Assembly: GCF_016587375.1 (NCBI RefSeq)
Contig: NZ_BNJG01000002.1
Coordinates: 1,612,001 to 1,676,000 of the forward strand
From: Ktedonobacter robiniae
GTDB lineage: Bacteria > Chloroflexota > Ktedonobacteria > Ktedonobacterales > Ktedonobacteraceae
Length of the DNA: 64,000 nucleotides
Reading direction: 5' to 3'
A program made the translations under genes and the position numbers. Below the pieces are notes generated by a model that was given only the letters and a program-made list of their open reading frames with translations, made no database searches and had not been told where the DNA came from. Below, piece by piece: positions 44,446 through 53,094 of this stretch (positions are counted from its first letter, which is position 1; every line of letters begins with the position of its first letter).

Positions 44446-46695
44446 ATGAAAAGTGCCAAAGCAGTCCCTAATCATGTGTTGCGACGCGAACGTGAGCTAC
44501 GGGGATGGTCTCAGGGGTATGTTGCTGAGCAGATACATGCTCCCGCGCCTTCCTATATTTATCGCTGGGAAAAAGGCCTGGCCTTTCCCAGCCCTTACTA
44601 TCGTGAGCGGCTCTGCACCTTATTTCAAAAAGACGCTCAAGAACTGGGGTTTCTCGATATTCCCATACCTACGCCTCCCAGCCTGGTATTGATGCCCTCT
44701 TCGCCGGAACACGAACGGAGTGTCGCTATACAGCCCTGGTTTCTGCCCTATCAGCGCAATCCCTTCTTTACAGGGAGAGAGGCGCTACTCAGTGACCTCT
44801 ATGACACCTTTTTCAAGCGCAAAGGATCTTCTCTTTCCTATATCCAGGCCATAACTGGCCTTGGTGGGATGGGAAAAACCCAGGCGGCAGTGGAGTATGC
44901 CTATTGCTATCGCGATGCTTATAACGCAGTGTTGTGGCTTCAGGCGGAGACACATAATGATCTCAATTCGAGCTGTATGGCTCTCAATGATCTTCTCCGG
45001 CCTCCGCACTACCGAGGGGGACAGGAGGAAGATGCGATAGGGCTCTTCAAGCTCTGGCTACAGAGGCATGAGAACTGGCTTGTAATTCTGGATAATGTAG
45101 AGGACTTCTCCTTACTTCAAGCGATATTACCCACTCAACCCCTGGGGCATGTCCTGCTGACGACGCGAACACAATTCACTGGATGCTTTGCCCACTGTGT
45201 ACATCTTGAAAAACTGGGGAACGTAGAGGGAGCTCTCATGCTATTGCGGCGCGCTAAGCATATTGATAGGGAGGAGCTACCGGAACAGGCTGCTCTCAGC
45301 AGGTATCCCCTGGCCCTGGAGCTTGCGGCATTTCTGGATGGCCTTCCTCTTGCGCTCGACCAGGCAGGGGCCTACATTGAGGAGACAGGTTGCAGCCTCG
45401 AAGAGTATCTTGCGCATTATCGCGTCCAGAGTCCAGAGTTGCTGGCTCGCCGAGGACTTAGCAGCGTTGATCATCCCAATTCTGTAGAAGCCACCTTTGC
45501 CCTTGCTTTTGAGCGCCTGGAGCAGCAGCATCCTCTGGCCGCAGAACTACTGCATCTCTGCGCGTTTTTTCATCCGCATGCCATTCCCCAGGAGTTTCTG
45601 CTTGAGGCTTCCAGCCTACAGCCAGGCCTTCAACCCCTGGCAGACAACCCTCGCTTATTAGACGAGGTACTGGTGTCCTTGCGCGCCTCCTCGCTCGTGA
45701 AGCGCAATGGTAGTACGCAGACGTTTGCTATGCACAGCCTGGTGCAAACCGTTCTCAGAAACAGAGCCACGGTCAACCAGCAGTGTCAGTTGGCTGAATT
45801 GGTAGTAACAATCGTCGGTCGGCTCTTTCCTGACCCCGAGGATATACAAAATTGGGAGCTCTGCCAGCGCTATCTTCACCAGGCCCTCAATTGTACTCTC
45901 TATATCGAGCAGTGGAATATGGCATCTTCGGAGACCGCCAATCTTCTCTCAAGGATCGCAACCTATGTCTGGAAGCATGCCTCGTGTAACCTTGCCGAAA
46001 AGCTGCTTAAACAGTTGCTGGTGATGCGCAGGCAGTTGGAGGAGCCACTGGCTGAGGCTGAATGCCTCAACAACCTGGCAGTTCTCTACCAATACCAGCG
46101 GAGATTCAGACAGGCAGAGCTGCTTCATCTGTGTGCCCTGGCGATGCGTGAGCAGGTGTTGGGGAGCGAACACCTGGAAGTCGTTGAAAGCCTTTTAAAC
46201 CTCGGCGCGCTCTACATCGAACAAGAAAGGGTTAGCCTGGCGGAGCCTCTGTGCCTGCGCGCCCTTCACATTTGTGAGCAACTGCCTGATCCCATGGCCC
46301 CTGAGCTTGCCCGCGCCCTCAATTTTACTGGCAGACTCTACGGCTTGCAGGGTAAATATAAAGAAGGCGAAGTTCTGTTTAAGCGCGTTCTGAAGATTCG
46401 CGAAAGAAAGCTTGGTAAAAAGCATCCGCTCGTGGCGCTTGCCTTGCACGATCTCGCCCGACTCTATGTACGGGCGGGCCAACTTTACAAAGGCGAACGG
46501 CTCTTTCAGCAATCCCTCACAACCTATGAGCAAGCGCTGGGAGCGGGCAATCCCTACGTCGCCCAGGTCTTGAAGAACTACGCGAGCCTGCTCTGTACCA
46601 TGGGACGCAATGATGAGGCAGCCAAATTGCAACGCCGTGCTCTAGGCATTCAGGCGACCCATGAGCAGGGAGAGGCGCTGCGTGCCTCCAAATAA
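44446..46695 (+). CDS. XRE-HTH, NB-ARC (STAND) and TPR regulator
   Basis: The start is ATG 44446 with GGAGGA upstream, giving 749 residues. An XRE HTH (LRRERELRGWSQGYVAEQI, SYIYRWEKG) occupies residues 10-70. A STAND NTPase follows: NPFFTGREALLSDLYD, P-loop GLGGMGKTQ near residue 140, Walker B NWLVILDNVED and a winged-helix-like ARC2 part. The last 230 residues are tetratricopeptide repeats of kinesin-light-chain type (AECLNNLAVLYQYQRRFRQA). STAND proteins oligomerise on ligand detection. Ktedonobacterial and actinobacterial members are mostly regulators; a defence role is possible but unproven. No effector gene adjoins. Confidence 0.85.
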   Translation: MKSAKAVPNHVLRRERELRGWSQGYVAEQIHAPAPSYIYRWEKGLAFPSPYYRERLCTLFQKDAQELGFLDIPIPTPPSLVLMPSSPEHERSVAIQPWFLPYQRNPFFTGREALLSDLYDTFFKRKGSSLSYIQAITGLGGMGKTQAAVEYAYCYRDAYNAVLWLQAETHNDLNSSCMALNDLLRPPHYRGGQEEDAIGLFKLWLQRHENWLVILDNVEDFSLLQAILPTQPLGHVLLTTRTQFTGCFAHCVHLEKLGNVEGALMLLRRAKHIDREELPEQAALSRYPLALELAAFLDGLPLALDQAGAYIEETGCSLEEYLAHYRVQSPELLARRGLSSVDHPNSVEATFALAFERLEQQHPLAAELLHLCAFFHPHAIPQEFLLEASSLQPGLQPLADNPRLLDEVLVSLRASSLVKRNGSTQTFAMHSLVQTVLRNRATVNQQCQLAELVVTIVGRLFPDPEDIQNWELCQRYLHQALNCTLYIEQWNMASSETANLLSRIATYVWKHASCNLAEKLLKQLLVMRRQLEEPLAEAECLNNLAVLYQYQRRFRQAELLHLCALAMREQVLGSEHLEVVESLLNLGALYIEQERVSLAEPLCLRALHICEQLPDPMAPELARALNFTGRLYGLQGKYKEGEVLFKRVLKIRERKLGKKHPLVALALHDLARLYVRAGQLYKGERLFQQSLTTYEQALGAGNPYVAQVLKNYASLLCTMGRNDEAAKLQRRALGIQATHEQGEALRASK

Positions 46696-46734
46696 CAGAG
46701 TCACCACATTTACGACGCCTCTGAAAGAGATGCT

Positions 46735-48603
46735 CTATTGATAGCTTTCGGCTTGCATAGTGTAGAAGCGAGCGTAGGTTTGCTCGCGTGCCAGGAGGTC
46801 AGCGTGTGTACCAACCTCGGTGATCTGACCATGCTCTAAGACGGCTATGGTATCGGCCATGCGTACAGTGCTAAAGCGGTGGGTAATAAGCAGGCAGGTA
46901 TGACCACGCATAAGTTGCTTAAAGTGCTGGTAGAGATCATACTCTGCCTCGGCATCCAGGGCCGCAGTTGGCTCATCCAGGATCAGCATTTGCGAGTTGC
47001 GCATAAACATACGGGCCAGGGCCAGTTTCTGCCATTCGCCTCCTGAAAAATCTACGCCCTCATCTTTGGGGGCCAGCCACTTACTGAGGATGCTTTGATA
47101 GGCTCGTGGCAGGGCCTCGATGCGCTCATGCATTCCCGCCTTCATGGCTGCTTGCTCTACAAGGTGCAGATTCTCGACGTGTTCGACATTGCCCAGGCCA
47201 ATGTTTTCCTGGACGCTGAGATCATAGCGAGTGAAATCCTGGAAAATCGCGCCCATCTGCTGACGGAGTTCGACTGGATCAAACTCGCGGATATCGATAC
47301 CGTCCCAGAGAATCTGGCCCTCGGTAGGATCGTAGAGGCGCGTGAGCAGCTTTACCAGTGTGGTTTTGCCTGACCCATTGAGACCCACAAGCGCCAGGCA
47401 TTGCTGAGCAGGCAAGAAGAGATTCACGTGCCGGAGGGTCCAGGGATGCTGCTCGCCATAGCGGAAGGAGACATCTTGCAGTGTGATGCCAGAGGCCAGA
47501 GGCTCTAGTGGTTTGTAGGTGTGATGCTTGGTTGGAGGAGACCCGAGCGAGAGCAAGCTGGTATATTGACGAAAGAAGAGCACGCTGTCATTACTGCGCG
47601 AGAGGGCCAGGACCAGGCCCGTCAAGGCTGCCTGGATGCTAGCAATTGCACTGGTATAGAGCGCGACATCACCCAGGCTCAAGTTTCCCGCAAAGGCCTG
47701 CGTCACGACAAGCACAAAGGCAATCGTAGAGATGCCTCCCGCAAGCAGGGCGAGGAGAACCTGCCAGCGTAAGGCCTGTTGTTGCTCATCCCGCTGCTCC
47801 TGGTAGATAGTCTCGGTGGTGGCGACAAACTTGCGGAGAAAGTAGCCACCGAGATTGAATAGCTGCAATTCTTTGACAAATTGAGCAATGGAGAGCACCT
47901 GTCCATAATAGGAGGCCTGGCGCTCCCTGGGACTATTCGTCATCACAGTGTTAAAGCGCTTCTGACTCAGCTTAAATTGCGCGTAGAGCTGGGGAATGAC
48001 CGCCAGGGCAATGAGAGCAACTAATAGTGGATTAAAAGCTAAGAGCACTGCCAGGAAGGAGAAAAGCGTAATCAAGCCTTGAAGCAGGGCTGTAAAAGTA
48101 TTTACAGCCTGGAGGGGGCCTATCTGGGCATTGTTGGTTGCGACCTGAATGGTATCGTGTAGCTCTGCGTTCTCAAAATATTCCAGTCCCACCAGGCTAT
48201 TGATCTTACGGTAGATCGTGCTTTTCATGCTCAGTGTAAGCTTGCGCGTCAGCTCGGCATTGAGATACTGGCTTGCCGGACTCATTACCGCGCCACAGAT
48301 TAGCACGAGGGCCTGCGTGGCGAGCGCCAGCCATAGGCTCTGCATCATAGATGGGGAGGCGTGACCTTGGATGCCCTGGGCCAGGAGGTCGAAGACAATC
48401 TTAGCGATCCAGGCAGTAATCAGGGGAAAGAAACCCTGTAGGCCTTGAAGAAGGACAAGCACCAGGAAGCAGAGCGGCTGAGCGCGCAGTGCCAGCAGGC
48501 TCATCTGGCCCATGGCCTTCACAGCATCGCTTCCATTGCTGACCCAGAGCCTCACCTTACTCTTCTTTTTCTGTTTCCCCTGCTCTTCCACGCGTAGTAG
48601 CAT
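46735..48603 (-). CDS. ABC exporter, fused permease and ATPase
   Basis: The 622-residue half-transporter has six transmembrane helices in the first 370 residues and an NBD with Walker A GLNGSGKTTLVKLL, signature FSGGEWQKLALARM, Walker B MLILDEPTAALD and H-loop LITHRFSTV. There is no N-terminal C39 peptidase, so it does not process cargo itself. AGGAAGGG precedes the ATG. It is the last gene of the Cys-rich peptide cassette and is separated by one base from the signal peptidase gene, so it is the candidate exporter for that peptide. Confidence 0.88.
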   Translation of the reverse strand: MLLRVEEQGKQKKKSKVRLWVSNGSDAVKAMGQMSLLALRAQPLCFLVLVLLQGLQGFFPLITAWIAKIVFDLLAQGIQGHASPSMMQSLWLALATQALVLICGAVMSPASQYLNAELTRKLTLSMKSTIYRKINSLVGLEYFENAELHDTIQVATNNAQIGPLQAVNTFTALLQGLITLFSFLAVLLAFNPLLVALIALAVIPQLYAQFKLSQKRFNTVMTNSPRERQASYYGQVLSIAQFVKELQLFNLGGYFLRKFVATTETIYQEQRDEQQQALRWQVLLALLAGGISTIAFVLVVTQAFAGNLSLGDVALYTSAIASIQAALTGLVLALSRSNDSVLFFRQYTSLLSLGSPPTKHHTYKPLEPLASGITLQDVSFRYGEQHPWTLRHVNLFLPAQQCLALVGLNGSGKTTLVKLLTRLYDPTEGQILWDGIDIREFDPVELRQQMGAIFQDFTRYDLSVQENIGLGNVEHVENLHLVEQAAMKAGMHERIEALPRAYQSILSKWLAPKDEGVDFSGGEWQKLALARMFMRNSQMLILDEPTAALDAEAEYDLYQHFKQLMRGHTCLLITHRFSTVRMADTIAVLEHGQITEVGTHADLLAREQTYARFYTMQAESYQ

Positions 48604-48604
48604 A

Positions 48605-49129
48605 TCACGCCCTTCCTATCTGTTCAGACACAGAGGTCTCAGGCAGCTCTTGTGCAGGTTCGTTTACGCGAAGCTTTTTTAACATAACACCCATAACGCG
48701 CTGCCTGGGAAGGGGTCCCCATACGCGTGAATCGATGCTATGCTCCAGGTTATCTCCACAGACAAAGACATAGCCCGCAGGAATCTGCCAGGCCTGCTCT
48801 TGTTCTACATGATCGGCTGCGTTGTTGCTGTTGTGTTCCAGGCGAGGGCGAAGCGTGCGTATCTCTCCTTGCAGGGCGAGAATACGTTTGAGATAGGGAG
48901 CGGCCTGGAAGCTCTTATCTTCCTGACTTATCAGAACAATCTGCCCTTCACGCAGCCGAAAGACAGGCCATAGACGCCAGACCAGAACCCGTTCTCCAGA
49001 CAACAAGGTGGGGGTCATGCTCTCCCCCTGGACCGTCACGACCAGCAAACTCAAGCGTGCCAGGATGAGGAGCAAAACTAGCAAGAGCAGCAAACTACCG
49101 ATAATCAAGAGTGTTGCGGAGAGAACCAT
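48605..49129 (-). CDS. S26-family signal peptidase
   Basis: ATG 49129 gives 174 residues. One N-terminal membrane helix is followed by the catalytic Ser motif VQGESMTPTLLSGERV, the Lys segment YLKRILALQGE and the GDNLEHSIDSRVWGPL box of type I signal peptidases. A stand-alone S26 enzyme inside this cassette suggests dedicated processing; the adjacent precursor has AQA before its first Cys, a fitting AxA site. Confidence 0.88.
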   Translation of the reverse strand: MVLSATLLIIGSLLLLLVLLLILARLSLLVVTVQGESMTPTLLSGERVLVWRLWPVFRLREGQIVLISQEDKSFQAAPYLKRILALQGEIRTLRPRLEHNSNNAADHVEQEQAWQIPAGYVFVCGDNLEHSIDSRVWGPLPRQRVMGVMLKKLRVNEPAQELPETSVSEQIGRA

Positions 49130-49155
49130 ACATTTTGCCCCCAAATTAACCTGCA

Positions 49156-49245
49156 GGGTCCAAGCTAGCTTGGACCCCGAGCGCAGCGATCTCCCTAGCA
49201 GCAGAGTATCGGCCTGCGAGCCTCGGAGTCCATGCCAGCATGGAC
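49156..49245 (-). terminator. Two hairpins between the precursor and signal peptidase genes
   Basis: GTCCATGC/GCATGGAC (49228-49235/49238-49245) forms the first hairpin after the precursor stop on the minus strand. The exact 22-bp palindrome at 49156-49177 (GGGTCCAAGCT and its complement) forms the second. Such an arrangement could let the precursor message accumulate above the downstream processing genes. Confidence 0.6.
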
Positions 49246-49260
49246 CCTACATCCTGTTGT

Positions 49261-49518
49261 TTAGCAGCCGCCGCAGACGCTGCTAGTGCACGAATAATTG
49301 CCTGCGTTGCAATTGCTGATGGTCGTTGCCCAGAACTGGCGGTAGGCCGTATCGTAGTGACCGCAGCGGAGGTTCGCGCAGGTATCGTAGCAGAGATAGC
49401 CACCACAGGCCTGAGCGGTAGTTGTGGGAAGCAGGCGCTCAGTGAGGCGGTCGAGGAGGCTGGACTTCTTGCTGATGCGGTCGAGTGTGTTGAGGATTGA
49501 GTCGGTGAATGTCTGCAT
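49261..49518 (-). CDS. Cys-rich secreted peptide precursor (bacteriocin/RiPP-like)
   Basis: The start is ATG 49518 with GAAAGGA nine bases upstream, giving 85 residues. The first 37 residues form a charged helical leader (ILNTLDRISKKSSLLDRL) ending TTTAQA. The next 48 residues hold eight Cys in the pattern C-x4-C-x3-C-x4-C-x17-C-x6-C-x4-C-x2-C, beginning CGGYLCYDTC and ending CTSSVCGGC. There is no hydrophobic signal peptide, so export by the neighbouring ABC protein is likely. Upstream genes encode MauE-like and thioredoxin-like proteins; downstream ones a signal peptidase and exporter. It may be a disulfide-rich antimicrobial or signalling peptide. It could also be a small structural subunit such as the multi-disulfide methylamine dehydrogenase subunit, but no dehydrogenase genes are present. 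Confidence 0.8.
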   Translation of the reverse strand: MQTFTDSILNTLDRISKKSSLLDRLTERLLPTTTAQACGGYLCYDTCANLRCGHYDTAYRQFWATTISNCNAGNYSCTSSVCGGC

Positions 49519-49607
49519 TTGTGAAATCCTTTCAATATATGTTGATGTGACTGTGAACAGCGTCCGAGTGTTCACAATAAATTGCCAAAGATAGAGTGTG
49601 TTGAGGT

Positions 49608-50195
49608 TTACCTCCTTTCGCTGAGTATGGGGGTCCTGGTGGTCCAGCTATTAATCAATGCCTTCCATACTTCGCGCTGGATACTTGCGATGCCGCTGGA
49701 CTGGACCTTGCCCTCGGCATCGAAGAAGCAGTAGGAAGGCGTGGCGGAGATGTTGTAGTCAGTGAAAAATGAGTTGGTGGCGCGTGGTGCGATCAAGACA
49801 GGCCAGGGAAGTTGAAGTTCCTCAACCAGGGCCTCACTAGGCTCGTGTTCATCGCCGCTCACCACCACCGGTCTAACTCCTGGCGGGAAGGCGCCGGGTC
49901 CCATCTCTTTGAGCATAGTCAGCACTTTGTGGCAGGGATCACAATGAGTTGAAATAAAGAGCAGAAGCGTACTTTGTGCTGAATGGGTATATGTTGCCAG
50001 GTCTACTGACTGACCAGTCAGGGTCTCTGCGTGAAAGTCTGGAGCCTCGCTCTTTTGAGCCAATCCGCCTACATCTGGAACCTGCTGATTGGCGTTGTTT
50101 GCGTTGACGCGCCGTATCAGGGCCAGAGTCAGGAGGATATTGCATAATACGATCAGCCAGAGCAGCACAGAGCTTACAATCAAAACAGTTTCCAA
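49608..50195 (-). CDS. Membrane-anchored thioredoxin-like protein (TlpA/MauD type)
   Basis: The start is TTG 50195, six bases after AAAGGAGA on the minus strand; an upstream in-frame TTG (50216) lacks a site. This gives 195 residues. One N-terminal helix (VLIVSSVLLWLIVLCNILL) anchors a redoxin domain with EAPDFHAETLTGQSVDL, the active site STHCDPCHKVL (CxxC) and the cis-Pro region ISATPSYCFFD. MauD-like proteins work with MauE to form or isomerise disulfides in exported proteins. The precursor gene starts 89 bp downstream. Confidence 0.85.
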   Translation of the reverse strand: METVLIVSSVLLWLIVLCNILLTLALIRRVNANNANQQVPDVGGLAQKSEAPDFHAETLTGQSVDLATYTHSAQSTLLLFISTHCDPCHKVLTMLKEMGPGAFPPGVRPVVVSGDEHEPSEALVEELQLPWPVLIAPRATNSFFTDYNISATPSYCFFDAEGKVQSSGIASIQREVWKALINSWTTRTPILSERR

Positions 50196-50232
50196 GCTAT
50201 ATCTCCTTTTGTGCAAAACCAGGAGTAAGGCC

Positions 50233-50763
50233 TCAATTCAGGCGAAAGAGTTGGACGATTTCTCCAAGCTGTACCCAGATCAGGACAAATACGCAGGCTG
50301 CCAGCGAGACCAGTAACCATTCAATAGCGCCCAGTTCGACATGCATGTGCTGTGTCCAGGTCAGGACGCTACAGCCACCACAGGCGCACAGCAGGAAGCC
50401 CAGGTTGCGCCAGATGTCAGCAGGCACAATCTTTTTGTTGCTTGTCCCAAAGCAGTTACAGGTAGCTTGCAGCCTCCTGGTTACTACCCAGGTCAGCGCG
50501 CCCGAAAACATGAGCAGCAGGAGCGCCGCCAGGGCGAAACCGGGAAGAAGAAAGGGACCACCAATGGCAACGAGTAGCACCACAAGAAGCTCGCCGCACA
50601 GGAAAAGGAGGGCAGCTGGCTTGCTCAAGCCTGGTGGAAGGAGCTGAAAGTCACGAACTGCCTGTTGAAAGCGAGGAATGTTGCGAGCCTTGCCAAAACT
50701 CGAAGTTGCGAAGACCAGCCCGATGACTACGCGACAGAATGCCAGCAAATACAATTCAACCAT
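50233..50763 (-). CDS. MauE/DoxX-type redox membrane protein
   Basis: The 176-residue product has about four to five membrane helices: FCRVVIGLVFATSSFGKARN (first helix), CGELLVVLLVAIGG, FALAALLLLMFSGALTWVV and LLVSLAACVFVLIWV. The motif CNCFG follows the third helix, a hallmark of MauE-family proteins, with further CACGGC cysteines. MauE is needed for disulfide maturation of the methylamine dehydrogenase small subunit. Here it is the first gene of the Cys-rich peptide cassette, so it likely supplies oxidising power to the thioredoxin-like partner. Confidence 0.85.
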   Translation of the reverse strand: MVELYLLAFCRVVIGLVFATSSFGKARNIPRFQQAVRDFQLLPPGLSKPAALLFLCGELLVVLLVAIGGPFLLPGFALAALLLLMFSGALTWVVTRRLQATCNCFGTSNKKIVPADIWRNLGFLLCACGGCSVLTWTQHMHVELGAIEWLLVSLAACVFVLIWVQLGEIVQLFRLN

Positions 50764-50942
50764 GCTCTACCTTATCTATGCGGGAAAAATATGTCTGCCA
50801 AGAGTATAGCCTGAGATGAAGAAAAGCGGTATGACACACAATGTACAAGCTATATACACGCGCTATACACGCGCCACTACGCTACAATTACACTTGTTTA
50901 GTAGCATCGTGCCCCTTTGCACTACTTTTCGCCCCTGTAGTA

Positions 50943-51004
50943 CTTGCTGTAGGATGGATAGGCGTATGGCGCCGGCGCCATATGCCTATCCATCCTACAG
51001 CAAG
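50943..51004. repeat. 31-bp-arm palindrome without loop
   Basis: The arms 50943-50973 and 50974-51004 are complementary with one mismatched pair. It lies between the divergent MauE-like and Nudix genes and so is not a simple terminator. Confidence 0.7.
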
Positions 51005-51067
51005 CCTGTGAACTAAGACGGAAGAGAGGCGGTATAGATGGTATAATCAGGGCAAAAAAGCGAGGTT

Positions 51068-51601
51068 ATGCTTTTGAATATCCAGCCGTGGCAAAAGCGT
51101 GCAGAGACCAGGGTTTTTGCTGGTTTCCGCCATATTCTCCGTAGGACGTATCACCTTCCCAATGGGGCCGAGACCGATTTTGAGATTAAGCACGAGCCTC
51201 ACGCGGTCTGTGTCCTGGCACTAACACCACACAACACAGTGCTCCTTGTACAGCAGTTTCGTCCCGGCCCGGAAGAGATTTTGTTGGAACTGCCTGGTGG
51301 AGGGGTCGAGCCGAGCGAGGATCCCGCGCAGGCGGCCGCCCGCGAACTGCTGGAGGAAACAGGCTATCGCGGCGAACTTGAACTGGCGGGAACGTGCTGG
51401 CACTGTGCGTACTCGACGATGTTCAAGCATAACTTTGTCGCGCGCAACTGCGTCAAGGTTCAGGAACCAGCGCTCGATGAGCACGAGTTCGTCAGGGTAG
51501 TCGAGATGCCTCTGGAGGACTTCAGGAGCCATGTGAGAGGTGGCAAAATGACGGATGTTGCGGGCGCTTATATGGGCCTGGAGAAGCTACAACTGCTCTG
51601 A
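51068..51601 (+). CDS. Nudix hydrolase, ADP-ribose pyrophosphatase-like
   Basis: The 177-residue product has a complete Nudix box, GGGVEPSEDPAQAAARELLEETGY (core GGGVEPSEDP and RELLEETG), near residues 76-99, and the preceding LVQQFRPGPEEILLELPGG typical of ADP-sugar pyrophosphatases. It hydrolyses nucleoside diphosphates linked to another group. A Gfo/Idh/MocA gene follows after 49 bp. Confidence 0.9.
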   Translation: MLLNIQPWQKRAETRVFAGFRHILRRTYHLPNGAETDFEIKHEPHAVCVLALTPHNTVLLVQQFRPGPEEILLELPGGGVEPSEDPAQAAARELLEETGYRGELELAGTCWHCAYSTMFKHNFVARNCVKVQEPALDEHEFVRVVEMPLEDFRSHVRGGKMTDVAGAYMGLEKLQLL

Positions 51602-51650
51602 ACTTATGATGATGTTTGTTACTCTATTTTAGAGAGGATGGAGACCTGGT

Positions 51651-52688
51651 ATGGCTTTGCGTCTAATTCAAGTTGGTCTGGGAGGGATTGGTGGTCACTG
51701 GTTTCGCACAGTTTTGAACTCAAATACAGAGGTCGAGGTAGTGGCCTGGGTAGAGATTGTAGAGGAGGCATTGCAGCGTGCTATTGAGAAGTGGCCGCTA
51801 CCGCAGGAGCGCTGTTTCTCCTCATTGGAGGCGGCTCTAGAAGCGTATGAAGCGGATGCTGTGCTCATCACCGCCAGCCTGGCTGGACATGTGCCAAGCG
51901 CCAGGACGGCACTCCTGGCGGGAAAGCATGTTTTGATGGAGAAGCCCTTCGCGCCAACTATAAAGGAGGCACGCGAGCTTGTCACGTTGGCGCGGGAGCA
52001 GCAGCGTGTCCTGATGATTAGTCAGAATTATCGTTTTTTCCCACGAGCGCTGGCGGCCAGGCAGTATGTGCAAGAAAAGACCCTTGGAGAGCTGGGAACT
52101 ATCACCGTCGACTTCCGCCATTATGCCAATAGAGCGCCTGTAGAAACCAATCGTCATTATCATATCTGGCAGCCCTTGCTGGCGGATATGTCGATTCACC
52201 ACTTTGACTTGATGCGCTATGTCCTGAAGCAAGAGCCGGTTAGTATCTCCTGCACAAGCTGGAATCCAGCCTGGAGCCGCTTTGAGGAGCCGCCTGCCGC
52301 TGCGGCCACTATTCGTTTTGACGGTGGTGCGGTCGTCACTTATCGTGGAAGTTGGGTCAGCCCTGGTCAACCAACATCCTGGACTGGTGACTGGCACATG
52401 GAGTTTACCGATGGCGAGCTGATCTGGAATGATCGCAGCGAGATAGGTGGGGTGGCGAACAATATTTTTGTGCGTCGCCTCGGTGAGGAGCCTACCCCAG
52501 TCGAGCCACCAGCCCTGGCGCCTACCGACTTTGCGGGTAGCCTTACTGCCTTTGTCCAGGCCATACAGACAGGAAGCGAGCCAGGCTCCTCGGGAAGAGA
52601 TAACCTGAAGACCCTGGCCCTCATGTTCGCGGCCATCGCATCTGCCGAGCAACAGGGGCTTCCCATTGAGATTGCCAGCCTGCTTTAA
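51651..52688 (+). CDS. Gfo/Idh/MocA-family oxidoreductase
   Basis: The 345-residue product has the NAD(P)-binding IQVGLGGIGGHWFR, ALLAGKHVLMEKPFAPTIKEA with the conserved EKP Lys, and LADMSIHHFDLMRYVL, the active-site helix region. Family members oxidise or reduce sugars, inositols or related compounds. The nearest transport genes are over 5 kb away, so the substrate is open. GGAGACCTGGT precedes the ATG. Confidence 0.9.
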   Translation: MALRLIQVGLGGIGGHWFRTVLNSNTEVEVVAWVEIVEEALQRAIEKWPLPQERCFSSLEAALEAYEADAVLITASLAGHVPSARTALLAGKHVLMEKPFAPTIKEARELVTLAREQQRVLMISQNYRFFPRALAARQYVQEKTLGELGTITVDFRHYANRAPVETNRHYHIWQPLLADMSIHHFDLMRYVLKQEPVSISCTSWNPAWSRFEEPPAAAATIRFDGGAVVTYRGSWVSPGQPTSWTGDWHMEFTDGELIWNDRSEIGGVANNIFVRRLGEEPTPVEPPALAPTDFAGSLTAFVQAIQTGSEPGSSGRDNLKTLALMFAAIASAEQQGLPIEIASLL

Positions 52689-52693
52689 GTACA

Positions 52694-52723
52694 GAGGAGT
52701 GTTCCCATCTGGGAACACTCCTC
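52694..52723. terminator. 14-bp hairpin with T-rich tail
   Basis: GAGGAGTGTTCCCA (52694-52707) pairs perfectly with 52710-52723 and is followed by TTATTTG. It terminates the oxidoreductase gene and sits against the end of the convergent MazG-like gene. Confidence 0.75.
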
Positions 52724-52730
52724 TTATTTG

Positions 52731-53039
52731 CTAAACTTTGGTCCAGCGTAGCCACTTCTCCTCGATTTCGTGTTCCAGGTCTATGTCGTAGTGCCTGGCG
52801 AGCAGGAGCGTCTGGCAGAGGACGTCGGCGATCTCTTTGCGGAAGTCGGCCTGGATTTCCTCGGGCGACTTGCCCTTGGTGCGGGCCTGGCCTGAGAGCA
52901 TGAGATAGGCTTGCGTGAGCTCGCCAACCTCTTCCTGTAGCTTCAGGACAAACCATGTGGCGTCACGCTCAATATTGAAACGTTCGGCATAGGTCTGCGA
53001 TACGTTCTCTACCGCTGAGGAGAGCTGTTCTAAGTCCAT
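52731..53039 (-). CDS. MazG-like nucleotide pyrophosphohydrolase
   Basis: The 102-residue all-alpha protein has the metal-binding EEVGELTQAY and EIADVLCQTLLLARHYDID motifs of MazG/dCTPase-type enzymes. It hydrolyses NTPs or dNTPs to monophosphates, a housekeeping or stress role. It stands alone, with a HAD gene 55 bp upstream on the same strand. Confidence 0.88.
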   Translation of the reverse strand: MDLEQLSSAVENVSQTYAERFNIERDATWFVLKLQEEVGELTQAYLMLSGQARTKGKSPEEIQADFRKEIADVLCQTLLLARHYDIDLEHEIEEKWLRWTKV

Positions 53040-53094
53040 TGGCTCTTTCGCTTTCTATGTGCTTTTAGTGTAGCTTTATCTTACACAATGCCCC

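Noticed and set aside
44446..46695. Antiphage defence system built around the STAND protein
   Set aside because: No effector domain, nuclease or companion defence gene is present, so only a regulator call is supported.
51837..52718. 293-codon open frame opposite the Gfo/Idh/MocA gene
   Set aside because: The plus-strand oxidoreductase has clear motifs; the opposite frame has none.
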